The notes under the pieces: model-generated
Told to the model about the DNA's origin: nothing
Database searches by the model: none
Seen by the model: only the letters and a program-made list of their open reading frames with translations
In this document: one piece after another, positions 35,991 to 43,970 of the stretch
Numbering within the stretch: position 1 is the first letter of the stretch
How the letters are laid out: each line of letters opens with the position of its first letter
Made by a program: the position numbers and the translations under genes
Assembly (NCBI GenBank): GCA_964445695.1
Contig: CAYULF010000002.1
Coordinates: forward strand, 1 to 64,000
DNA: 64,000 bases
From: JAUIKM01 sp964445695
Lineage (GTDB): Bacteria; Bacteroidota; Ignavibacteria; Kapaibacteriales; UBA7675
Direction: 5' to 3'

Positions 35991-36977
35991 TTACACTATC
36001 GCGTGTTCCGTGCGTTCGGCGACGCGCATTCTGGCGCTGCGTGCGCGCGGGTTGCGGGCTATTTCCTCTTTACTCGGCAGCTCTGGGCGTTTGGTCAGCA
36101 CGCGCAGCGGCGCGTCGACTTCGCGGTAATTGGATTTGGGGTTGTTGGCGTCGGGAACGCGCGTGGCGGCGAGTTCCTTGAATATCTGTTTGACGATGCG
36201 GTCTTCGAGCGAGTGATAACTCAAAACGACAATACGCGCGCCGGAGCAGAGCTTCGGCACGATACAGCGCAGAATCCGTTCCAGTTGACCAAGTTCATCA
36301 TTGACTGCGATACGAAGCGCCTGAAACACACGGGCCAGCGTTTTGGCCTGAAGATGCGGCGGCACGCAGGCTTCAACCTCGTGCCGCAACTCAAAGGTGG
36401 TGGAAAGTGGAGCGGCGCGGCGGCTGCCCATCAGCCGCCGCGCTATCCGTCTCGCATTCGGCTCTTCACCGTATTGGCGTAATAACCGCTCCAGATCCCT
36501 TTCATCCGTGGTGGCCAGCAGATCCGCCGCCGATCGTCCGCCCGATCCGAACCGCATATCCAGCGGTCCGTTCACGCGATAACTCAGGCCGATACTGTCG
36601 GTATCGAGCTGATGGGAAGAGACTCCCAAATCGAGCAGCAAGCCTGCCAGGCAAGGAAAATCCTTACCTTCCTCTATGCTGCATGCCCTATCAAACCTCT
36701 CGTGGCGCAGGTCCAGACGCACTGCGGCGTCCGGCGCCAGGTACTTTTCAAATTTCGTGCGGCCGCGCTCGATGGCCACCGTGTCAGCGTCATAGGCGAT
36801 CAATCGCCCGGGCGCTTCCAGCCGCGACAGGATCTCGCCGCTGTGTCCGCCGCCGCCGAAGGTTCCGTCCATGTAAACGCCGGCGCGATCCGTGATCAGC
36901 ATATCCAGCGTTTCCTTCAGCATCACCGGCACGTGATAGTCGCCGCCGGCGGAGCCTGTGCTTTCGCGCGATTTCAT
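35991..36977 (-). CDS. rsmH: 16S rRNA (cytosine-N4)-methyltransferase RsmH
   Basis: A 328-residue SAM-dependent methyltransferase modifying N4 of C1402 in 16S rRNA. The start HVPVMLKETLDML and the SAM loop GTFGGGGHS (about 38-46) are canonical, as are LLLDLGVSSHQLD and the C-terminal SYHSLEDRIVKQIF segment. Normal length. It follows mraZ by 12 bp, the classic start of the division and cell-wall cluster, but ftsL, ftsI and mur genes do not follow: the next gene is hutU on the other strand. Confidence 0.95.
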   Translation of the reverse strand: MKSRESTGSAGGDYHVPVMLKETLDMLITDRAGVYMDGTFGGGGHSGEILSRLEAPGRLIAYDADTVAIERGRTKFEKYLAPDAAVRLDLRHERFDRACSIEEGKDFPCLAGLLLDLGVSSHQLDTDSIGLSYRVNGPLDMRFGSGGRSAADLLATTDERDLERLLRQYGEEPNARRIARRLMGSRRAAPLSTTFELRHEVEACVPPHLQAKTLARVFQALRIAVNDELGQLERILRCIVPKLCSGARIVVLSYHSLEDRIVKQIFKELAATRVPDANNPKSNYREVDAPLRVLTKRPELPSKEEIARNPRARSARMRVAERTEHAIV

Positions 36978-36989
36978 TGCGCTCCCGCC

Positions 36990-37442
36990 TTATTCCGGCT
37001 TCAGCTTCATGACTTCGGCGGCAACGTCGTTGAAGGACTCGTCCTGTGCGTTCAGGTACTTTTCGAACTCGTTCGGGTCCCAAAACTCGATGTGGTCAAT
37101 CATGCCCACAATCGTCACCTTGCCTTCAATCCCCGCAAACTCGAGGTGTTTACGCGGCAGGCTGACGCGTTGCTGTCCGTCCAGAGAAACTTCTTCACTC
37201 CATCCAAGGAACATTCTGAGGAAGTAGCGCTCGCGCTCGTTGAACTGGTTGAGCCGCGAAAAACGCTCTTCGTAGGTACGCCATTCGTTCTGCGGGTATG
37301 CCACGATACATTTGTCAAAGCCGCGCGTGACCACAAAAGAATCGTTCGCTTCCGCGGCAATGCTTTTGCGCATCTTGGCCGGTACGTTGACGCGGCCCTT
37401 GTTGTCGATCGAGTATGTTTCGCGGCCCTTGAAAAAGCCCAT
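36990..37442 (-). CDS. mraZ: Transcriptional regulator MraZ
   Basis: A 150-residue MraZ with two SpoVT/AbrB-like repeats, each with a DxxGR core (DNKGRVNVPAKMR near 15-27, DGQQRVSLPRKHLEF near 87-101). MraZ binds repeated TGGG-type boxes upstream of its own gene and represses the division cluster. I chose the ATG at 37442 over 37469 because family members begin at MGFFKGRE, and a G-rich stretch lies upstream. Suitable boxes are present in the promoter region (37529-37702), so autoregulation is likely. It is co-transcribed with rsmH. Confidence 0.92.
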   Translation of the reverse strand: MGFFKGRETYSIDNKGRVNVPAKMRKSIAAEANDSFVVTRGFDKCIVAYPQNEWRTYEERFSRLNQFNERERYFLRMFLGWSEEVSLDGQQRVSLPRKHLEFAGIEGKVTIVGMIDHIEFWDPNEFEKYLNAQDESFNDVAAEVMKLKPE

Positions 37443-37528
37443 GAAACACGCCCCCGGCTTTGTGGACATTTGCGCCGTTCACGCGGCGTACCAACCATGG
37501 GCTTGCGAACCACCGCGTGGGTCAATCA

Positions 37529-37702
37529 CCCACTTTAACCCACAGAACTCCACAAAACAACAAAATCCCCCCCGTAAGTCCAAGGTTTTTTTTCCACTCA
37601 GGCCGCTTTTGCCTGATTTTCCTGTTCGGCCCGCCCGCACAACAGCGCGGGCTTGCAGACGGAAACGCGGAATCTCCCACAAAACGCCCCACATTCCCCC
37701 AC
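37529..37702 (-). promoter_or_regulatory. MraZ box repeats upstream of mraZ
   Basis: On the minus strand GTGGG occurs at 37529-37533 and 37539-37543 (10-bp period) and again at 37676-37680, 37688-37692 and 37698-37702 (12 and 10 bp). MraZ is known to bind direct GTGGG-like repeats with about 10-bp phasing, so this is its probable operator. The two clusters lie 90 and 240 bp before the start codon. Confidence 0.7.
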
Positions 37703-37885
37703 GGTGAGACCACGGGGCGACGCGACGCCGACAACCGCGCGACGAACAAAAGAATCAGAAAGGCCGCCGGTCAACCGGCAAGGCCGGCTCAGTCAAGTGC
37801 CGCCGCGCTTTCCGCTTTGAAGAAGATGGAAATCGCGCTAATTTTGCCGATTCATTCCGGGCTTTTTCATCTTACCCCTGGGGCA

Positions 37886-39064
37886 ATGATCCCGACCTCC
37901 CAAGCCGAACTGCAACAAGCGCCGCCCGCCGCGGTTGCGCCGCGCGCGCGTTTTTACGTGCTGGACTGCGTGCGCCTGTTTGCCATGCTGATGATGATGC
38001 AGGGGCATACGATCGATGCGCTGCTCTCGCGTGAATTTGTGGCGATGGACCAGTTTCCATGGACAACCTGGCAGTTTATCCGCGGGCTGACGGCGCCGGT
38101 GTTTCTGCTGATTTCGGGGGCGGTGCACGTCTTCGCCACCAGGCGCGATCTCAACGGACGCGTGCCGCGGGACCTGCTGCAACGCCGCCTGCGCTGGGCG
38201 CTGACGCTGATCGGGATCGGGTATATGATGACCTTTCCGGCCGACGATTTTATCGATGTCTTCTGGATGCCGGCCTCGGGATTTTTCCGATTCTGGCAGA
38301 TCAACATCCTGCAGCTCAGCGGCGCGGCCCTGCTGATGCTGATGGCCGCTTTTATGCTGACGCGCGACAACCGCCGGCTGAATGCGCTGTCGCTGTCGCT
38401 GGGATTCGGGATTATTGCGGCGACGCCGTTTGTGCATGCGGTCGACTGGTTCGCTCATATCCCGGCTTTCATGGCCAACTACCTGACGCATGTTAACGGA
38501 TCGCTCTTTCCCGTGTTCCCCTACGCGGCCTACCTGTTCCTGGGCGTGTCGATCGGGCGATTTTTGCAGTGGCTGCCGGCGGAAGGGCGCGAGGAGCGCT
38601 TCGGGCTGAGCATGCTGGGCGCGGGGCTGCTGATTGTGGCCGTGGCGCTTTCGATGGAACACTCGGCGGCGGCGCTGCTGCCGGCGCACGACCACTGGCA
38701 CTCGGGCCCGACCTTCATGCTTGAACGGCTGGGTTGGTCGCTGGTATTTATCGGCGCGGCGACGGGCATTTACCTGTTAACGCGGCGGCTGGACAAACAC
38801 TATGTAACGCTGGGCTCAAAGGCGCTGCACATTTACATTGCGCACCTGATTCTGCTGTACGGCACGCCCTGGTATGCGGGCTACGCCAAGACGCATTATC
38901 AGCAGATGACGCTGTGGGAGAGCCTGACGGCGGCCGTGCTTGTCATCGGCCTGTGCATCGGCGGCGTGTACATTTACGAATACTGGAAACGCGAACGCCG
39001 CGTTCTATGGAGCGTAGTGCGTTACACGGCGACGGGCGCATTGATTTACGCTTTGATCTTTTAG
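37886..39064 (+). CDS. DUF1624/HGSNAT-like membrane protein
   Basis: A 392-residue integral membrane protein with about ten hydrophobic segments. It opens with YVLDCVRLFAMLMMMQGHTIDALL near 25-48, whose Asp-Arg and His-containing first helix is typical of the DUF1624 group related to heparan-alpha-glucosaminide acetyltransferase and acyltransferase-3 proteins. The family moves acyl groups across the membrane onto sugars; substrate here is unknown. The start ATG at 37886 has GGGG upstream, and earlier in-frame sequence overlaps the mraZ promoter and is not protein-like. The next gene on this strand may act on sugar nucleotides, which fits a cell-surface polysaccharide context. Confidence 0.75.
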   Translation: MIPTSQAELQQAPPAAVAPRARFYVLDCVRLFAMLMMMQGHTIDALLSREFVAMDQFPWTTWQFIRGLTAPVFLLISGAVHVFATRRDLNGRVPRDLLQRRLRWALTLIGIGYMMTFPADDFIDVFWMPASGFFRFWQINILQLSGAALLMLMAAFMLTRDNRRLNALSLSLGFGIIAATPFVHAVDWFAHIPAFMANYLTHVNGSLFPVFPYAAYLFLGVSIGRFLQWLPAEGREERFGLSMLGAGLLIVAVALSMEHSAAALLPAHDHWHSGPTFMLERLGWSLVFIGAATGIYLLTRRLDKHYVTLGSKALHIYIAHLILLYGTPWYAGYAKTHYQQMTLWESLTAAVLVIGLCIGGVYIYEYWKRERRVLWSVVRYTATGALIYALIF

Positions 39065-39147
39065 GCGCGATTTTTGTTAAATCCGCTTAAACAGCCGCTT
39101 TTGTTTGTCACGGCGTTTAACACGACAATTCACTAAACGGAATCGAT

Positions 39148-41289
39148 ATGCTTCAGGTTTTTCAACACCAGAACAGCGGCGAAGTCCTCGTGGAAGAACT
39201 GCCGGGGCCGCTGTGCCCGCCGGGCGGCATCCTGGTGCGCGTGCACAACTCACTCATCTCCGCCGGCACGGAACGCAGCTCGGTCGCAAAAGCCGAAAAG
39301 TCGCTGATCGCGCGGGCGCGTTCACAGAAAGACGATGTTAAAACCGTTCTGGACAGTCTGCGCAAGGACGGCATCGTCGCCACCTACCGCAAGGTCATGA
39401 ACGCCTTAAACGCCTACCGTCCGCTGGGCTACAGCACGGCAGGCGAAGTGGTGCAGTCCAATACGCCGCAGTTTAACGTGGGCGACCGCGTGGCCTGCGC
39501 CGGCAGCGCCTACGCCTACCACGCCGAGTTAAACGCCGTGCCGGCCAATCTGGCCGCACCGATTCCGGAAGGAGTCAGCTTTGAAGACGCGGCCTACACG
39601 ACGCTCGGCGCAATCGCCATGCAGGGCGTGCGCCAGGCCGACCTGCGCCTGGGCGAAAACGTAGCCGTGATTGGTCTTGGCTTGCTGGGACAAATCACCG
39701 TGCAATTGTTAAAAGCATCGGGCTGCCGCGTCATTGGACTCGACATCGATCCTGACTCGCTGGAATTGGCTGAAAAACTCGGCGCGGACGCCACGGCAAT
39801 TTCTTCACCCGACGCCGTACAACGCGTGCTGGGATTTTCCCGCGGCAAAGGCGTCGACGCCGTGTTAATCACCGCGGCAACATCGAGCAACGAACCGCTG
39901 GAAATAGCGCTTAAAATGGCGCGCCGCAAAGCCAAAGTAGTCGTGGTCGGCGCGGTCGGCATGAACGTGCCGCGCTCGCCCTTTTACGAGAAAGAACAGG
40001 AGCTGTTAATTTCCTGCAGTTACGGCCCAGGGCGCTACGATCCGAATTACGAAGAACACGGACAAGACTATCCCTACGAATACGTGCGCTGGACCGAACA
40101 GCGCAACATGCAGGCATTCCTGGACCTGATAGCTTCCGGCGCGATCAACATGCAGATGTTAACAACACATCGCATTGCGATCAACGACGCGGCCGGAGCC
40201 TACGACTTAATCATGGGCCGCGGCAAGGAGCCCTACCTCGGCATTGTGCTGGAGTATCCGGAGCGCAGGGAAACGATGTCGATCGCGGTGGCGCCGCAAC
40301 GCAAGGGCGCGGTGCACGCCGGTAAAATCGGCATGGGATTCGTCGGTGCGGGCGCATTCGCGCAAACACATCTGCTGCCGCACATGCGCAACGAGTCGAT
40401 CGACTTCACGATGCTGGCGGGTGCGACGCCTGTGCGGGTGCGTTCGGTGGCTGAGAATTTCGGCTTCCGCGAATTCACGACGGACTTCAAACAGCTAGTT
40501 AACAACAAGGACATTAAACTCGTGGCCTGCGCCACCCGCCACGACACACATGCCGAGTACGTGACGGCGGCGCTGGGAGCCGGCAAGGACGTCTTTGTTG
40601 AAAAACCGTTGGCGCTGACGCGCGAAGAGTTAAAACAGGTCGACGTGGCCTATCAGAAAAGCGGCGGCCGCCTGCTGGTCGGTTTTAACCGTCGTTTCTC
40701 GCCGCCGCTGGTTAAAATGAAGGAATTTTTCAGCGGGCGCCAGGAACCGCTGGCGATGAGTTATCGCGTCAACGCCGGCGCGATTCCGGCGACGCACTGG
40801 ACGCAGGACCCGGCGCAGGGCGGCCGCATCATCGGTGAGGCCTGCCACTTTATCGACACGATGGCTTTCCTGGCGGACGCCGATCCCGTAGGCGTTCACG
40901 CAGTGAGTGTGCACAGCGCTGCGGCCAACCTGCACCTGCAGGACGTGGTCTCGATTTCCGTGCAGTTCGGCGACGGATCGATCGGGACGGTGCACTACTT
41001 TGCGAACGGCGCTAAAGGTCTCGGCAAGGAATACCTGGAGGCGCACGGCGAGGGCCGCAGCGCGATCATGGACAACTTCAAGACTCTGAACCTGCTGTGG
41101 GGCACAAAACGCAATGACTTGTCATTCGACGGCGGCAAAGGCCACGCGCAGGAGATTGCGGCTATGATCGACGCACTTAAACAGGGCGGCGAGTTTCCAA
41201 TCGGTTATCAGACTTTGCACTCAGTGACGGAATCGACTTTCGCGGCGGTGGAGTCACTGGCGAGCGGGAACGCTGTGAGCGTCGGGTGA
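39148..41289 (+). CDS. Fused zinc-type dehydrogenase and Gfo/Idh/MocA oxidoreductase
   Basis: A 713-residue two-domain protein. Residues 1-370 are a medium-chain dehydrogenase/reductase with a Rossmann nucleotide motif VIGLGLLGQ near 175-183. Residues about 391-713 are a Gfo/Idh/MocA oxidoreductase: GMGFVGAGAFAQTHLLP is the nucleotide loop and EKPLALT the catalytic-lysine motif. This fusion is known from polysaccharide biosynthesis loci, where it probably oxidises or epimerises sugar nucleotides. The zinc-binding cysteines of classical alcohol dehydrogenases are not obvious, so the first domain may be zinc-free. It has very high TTAA density (16 sites counted in 2.1 kb). Its own terminator follows. 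Confidence 0.9.
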   Translation: MLQVFQHQNSGEVLVEELPGPLCPPGGILVRVHNSLISAGTERSSVAKAEKSLIARARSQKDDVKTVLDSLRKDGIVATYRKVMNALNAYRPLGYSTAGEVVQSNTPQFNVGDRVACAGSAYAYHAELNAVPANLAAPIPEGVSFEDAAYTTLGAIAMQGVRQADLRLGENVAVIGLGLLGQITVQLLKASGCRVIGLDIDPDSLELAEKLGADATAISSPDAVQRVLGFSRGKGVDAVLITAATSSNEPLEIALKMARRKAKVVVVGAVGMNVPRSPFYEKEQELLISCSYGPGRYDPNYEEHGQDYPYEYVRWTEQRNMQAFLDLIASGAINMQMLTTHRIAINDAAGAYDLIMGRGKEPYLGIVLEYPERRETMSIAVAPQRKGAVHAGKIGMGFVGAGAFAQTHLLPHMRNESIDFTMLAGATPVRVRSVAENFGFREFTTDFKQLVNNKDIKLVACATRHDTHAEYVTAALGAGKDVFVEKPLALTREELKQVDVAYQKSGGRLLVGFNRRFSPPLVKMKEFFSGRQEPLAMSYRVNAGAIPATHWTQDPAQGGRIIGEACHFIDTMAFLADADPVGVHAVSVHSAAANLHLQDVVSISVQFGDGSIGTVHYFANGAKGLGKEYLEAHGEGRSAIMDNFKTLNLLWGTKRNDLSFDGGKGHAQEIAAMIDALKQGGEFPIGYQTLHSVTESTFAAVESLASGNAVSVG

Positions 41290-41321
41290 GTTGTCCGCCC
41301 GTTGATTCAAGAGTTAAACAC

Positions 41322-41356
41322 AAAGCCCGCAAGTGAAACTTGCGGGCTTTCTTGTT
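41322..41356 (+). terminator. Rho-independent terminator of the fused oxidoreductase
   Basis: A perfect 13-bp stem AAAGCCCGCAAGT with loop GAA, then CTTGTTTTT. It lies 33 bp past the stop. Confidence 0.88.
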
Positions 41357-41416
41357 TTTAAAAGCTGCGCCGGCGATTGTGCCGACAACACTGTTTCACC
41401 TGGGCGTACGCGCAAC

Positions 41417-42850
41417 CTACGCCCGCATTTCCGCCACAGCATCCAGAATCACGCCGGCGCATTCGACTTTACTCGCGGGCGGAAAACTTTGCGGGTCTTT
41501 GCCTTTGCGGATGAGCGTGATTGTGTTGTCGTCGCCGCCGAAACCGGACTGTGATTTGTTTAACTCGTTCAGCACGATCATGTCGGCGTTTTTGCGTTCG
41601 AGTTTGGACTGGGCATTGGCAAGCGCGTCTTTGGCTTCGAGCGCAAAACCGATGACAAGTTGTTTGTCGCGTTTGTGTTGGCCGAGGGCGGCGAGAATGT
41701 CCGGCGTGCGTGTGAGTTCGAGATTGAGATTACCGTCGATGTCGGTTTTCTTGATTTTGCCTTCGCTCTGCTGCTGCGGCGTGAAGTCGGCGACGGCGGC
41801 GGACATGATGCAAACGTCGGCATGTCCATGCTCGGCCATAACGGCTTTAAACATGTCGGCGGCGGACTCAACGTCGACGCGGCGCACCTTGTCGGGCGTT
41901 TCGAGATTCGTCGGACCCGAGACAAGTGTGACTGTTGCGCCGCGCGCGGCGGCGACGGCGGCGAGCGCGTAGCCCATCTTGCCGCTGGAGTGATTTGTCA
42001 AATAGCGCACATCGTCGATTTTCTCGCGCGTGGGGCCGGCGCTGATAACGATGTTAACACCGCGCAGACTCTCGCTTTGAGCAGCGGGCGGAACGCCGCC
42101 GGCTTTTTTCATTTTTTCGAATTCGAGTTCGGCGGTCATGCGATCGGCGGCGGCGGCATCTTCGAGCGGAAAGGTCGGCCGCGCCAGGGCCTCGGCGACT
42201 ATATCGCGCTCGGGCCGGGCGGCTTGTGGTTCCGATGGCGCGGGCGCCGGGGTTTGGGGTTGATTAACTTCGCGCGGGGCGACGGGCTTCAAGTGTTTAA
42301 GTGCGGAAATGATCGTTTCGAATTCGGCGAGGCGTCCTGAGCCGGAGAGCCCGCTGGCGAGTTCGCCGTTTTCCGGACCGATGAACTTCACACCGTCGTC
42401 GCTTAACAGCTTGACATTGCGCTGCGTGGCACGGGCCTGCCACATATCTGTGTCCATCGCGGGGGCTAACAAAAGCGGCCTTTTTTCAGGGAGGGCCAAT
42501 GCAAGTGCGGAGACAGCGTTGTCGGCAAATCCGCCGGCGATGCGCGCCAATGTCGTGGCGGAGCAGGGCGCGATTAACATAAGGTCACACCAATGTGCGA
42601 GATGGATATGCCAGGAACCGCTGCTTTGGGCGTCGAGGGCGAACATGTCGAGGGCGACGTCGTGGCGGGAGACGTTAACAAGCGCCAGGGGAGCGACAAA
42701 TTGTTCGGCGGAGTCTGTCATTGCCACGCGGATTTCGGCGCCGGCGCGCTGCAGATCGCGTACCATTTGCGGTGTTTTATATGCGGCGATACTGCCGCTT
42801 ACGCCAAGCAGAATTCTCAGGCCGGCCAGAGGTTGTTCCGAAGTTTGCAT
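41417..42850 (-). CDS. coaBC: Bifunctional phosphopantothenoylcysteine decarboxylase/synthetase
   Basis: A 477-residue CoaBC, joining 4'-phosphopantothenate with cysteine and decarboxylating the product in coenzyme A synthesis. The CoaC half has the FMN motif GVSGSIAAYK near 16-25 and the flavoprotein APAMDTDMW segment; the CoaB half has SAGPTREKIDDVRYLTNHSSGKMG. Between them is a Pro/Ala-rich insertion (about residues 190-265) not found in ordinary 400-residue members. The ATG at 42850 was preferred to 42892 because the upstream one overlaps the rpoZ terminator. rpoZ directly upstream is the usual neighbour. Confidence 0.92.
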   Translation of the reverse strand: MQTSEQPLAGLRILLGVSGSIAAYKTPQMVRDLQRAGAEIRVAMTDSAEQFVAPLALVNVSRHDVALDMFALDAQSSGSWHIHLAHWCDLMLIAPCSATTLARIAGGFADNAVSALALALPEKRPLLLAPAMDTDMWQARATQRNVKLLSDDGVKFIGPENGELASGLSGSGRLAEFETIISALKHLKPVAPREVNQPQTPAPAPSEPQAARPERDIVAEALARPTFPLEDAAAADRMTAELEFEKMKKAGGVPPAAQSESLRGVNIVISAGPTREKIDDVRYLTNHSSGKMGYALAAVAAARGATVTLVSGPTNLETPDKVRRVDVESAADMFKAVMAEHGHADVCIMSAAVADFTPQQQSEGKIKKTDIDGNLNLELTRTPDILAALGQHKRDKQLVIGFALEAKDALANAQSKLERKNADMIVLNELNKSQSGFGGDDNTITLIRKGKDPQSFPPASKVECAGVILDAVAEMRA

Positions 42851-42891
42851 GGGTGTTGCGCTCCGCACGCTTGACAGGATGTTTAAAAGCA

Positions 42892-42921
42892 AAAAGCCGT
42901 CGCAGAAAGGACGGCTTTTTG
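42892..42921 (-). terminator. Terminator between rpoZ and coaBC
   Basis: AAAAAGCCGTC, 8-nt loop, GACGGCTTTTT. An 11-bp stem with a T-run on the minus strand separates rpoZ from coaBC, so coaBC is either expressed by read-through or has its own promoter. Confidence 0.85.
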
Positions 42922-42952
42922 AAATTCAGATTGGGCCAAACCGGACAGAAAC

Positions 42953-43309
42953 TCAGCCGCCGACCGGAGTACGGCGTTTGGCGATGCGTTTGGGTTTTTC
43001 CTCGACTTCGAGTTTTTCGAAGTGGATCTGCTCGTTCAGCATTTCCTTCATCGAGAGGAAGGTCGGCTTGGGAATTTTGTCGAATTCCTTGCTGATTTCG
43101 AGCTGGTCGTAGTTGCCGAATTCGCTGTCGTCGTCGATGGGGCTGATGTGCTCCATGCGGGCCGACAATTGCGATTTGATGTCGTCATTGATTTGGCGGG
43201 CGCGAATTCCCATCGCGACAATCGCCATATAAATACTTCCATCTTCCGAAGCGTTGGAACGCACAACAACCGGGTTGACAATGTATCCGCGCATATGCTC
43301 CTCGTTCAA
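42953..43309 (-). CDS. rpoZ: RNA polymerase omega subunit (Rpb6-like)
   Basis: A 118-residue omega-type subunit of RNA polymerase. The conserved helix YMAIVAMGIRARQINDDIKSQL at about 27-48 is the part that clamps the beta-prime C-terminus. The C-terminal half is longer than in proteobacterial RpoZ, as in Bacteroidota. The start may be MNEEHM (43309) or the MRGY at 43294. Position next to coaBC matches the common gmk-rpoZ-coaBC order, but no gmk is present upstream. Confidence 0.8.
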   Translation of the reverse strand: MNEEHMRGYIVNPVVVRSNASEDGSIYMAIVAMGIRARQINDDIKSQLSARMEHISPIDDDSEFGNYDQLEISKEFDKIPKPTFLSMKEMLNEQIHFEKLEVEEKPKRIAKRRTPVGG

Positions 43310-43491
43310 ATTTCGCTAAGCTTGCCAATTTAGCATCTGACAAGCTGAAAACCAAAAAGAAAATGCCGCCGCAGCTGAAGACGCGGCGACAAATACGACC
43401 GCAAATTAGTTGCCTAAGCAACTATCTTTCACCTAATAGATGATAGCAAACTCGTGGACTTTGGGTTCCAGGCGCGTTGACTAGCATAAAA

Positions 43492-43550
43492 ATCAAGCGA
43501 GCCTGAGTGCAAGCGCAGCGAAGCGCTCAAAGCGCTCAAAGCGCTCAAAG
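43492..43550 (-). repeat. Degenerate dispersed repeat, copy E, with tandem AGCGCTCAA
   Basis: On the minus strand TTTGAGCGC is repeated three times and leads to GAGCGCTTCGC, then GGCTCGCTTGATTTTT, matching the order of blocks in copies A-D. The TTGTTTGTC core is not recognisable. Confidence 0.4.
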
Positions 43551-43696
43551 CGGTCTGAGAAGGAGGCGAATGTTGTCTCAGCGGAATTTATTAGCCCGTT
43601 TGGCGGCGTTAAAAGGACGTTTAGCTATGCGGGCGGTGCGCTCAGTTTTTAGTGTTGGGAAACCGGCGGCAAAGTCGCTAAGCTTGATGTGACCAA

Positions 43697-43842
43697 CGCG
43701 CAGCATGCGGCGCGTGAAATCCGCGACCGGCTTACTCAAGAAAACTTGCACTGATGCAGGGTGGGAGGAGTGCGTTGGAACGTGGTGGAGCTTCCCGAGG
43801 TGGTGGAGGGGCGGGCCCCGGATCTAGCCCGAAGTGCGTCCA
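43697..43842 (+). repeat. 146-bp G-rich duplicated element, copy 2
   Basis: Matches 22112-22257 at a constant offset of 21585 bp with only scattered substitutions, most in the last 20 bp. The G-rich half reads GGGTGGGAGGAG ... GGTGGTGGAGGGGCGGG. It is followed by about 128 nt (43853-43980) with only four G. Confidence 0.8.
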
Positions 43843-43970
43843 AACCGCAGCGCCAACCCCACAAACCCTTACAAATCAACACCTTACAAATCCACCACAA
43901 CAAATCGTACCATTACATTTCCCAGCAATCTCACCAAAATTTCATCAACCCATCCAACCCTCAAAGCATC

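Larger units (their letters stand above)
43310..43970. other. Intergenic region between rpoZ and mutS
   Basis: 661 bp with no credible gene. It contains a degenerate copy of the dispersed repeat with a 9-10-bp tandem AGCGCTCAA run (43492-43550), copy 2 of the 146-bp G-rich element (43697-43842), and then a strongly G-depleted segment running into the end of mutS. Confidence 0.6.
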
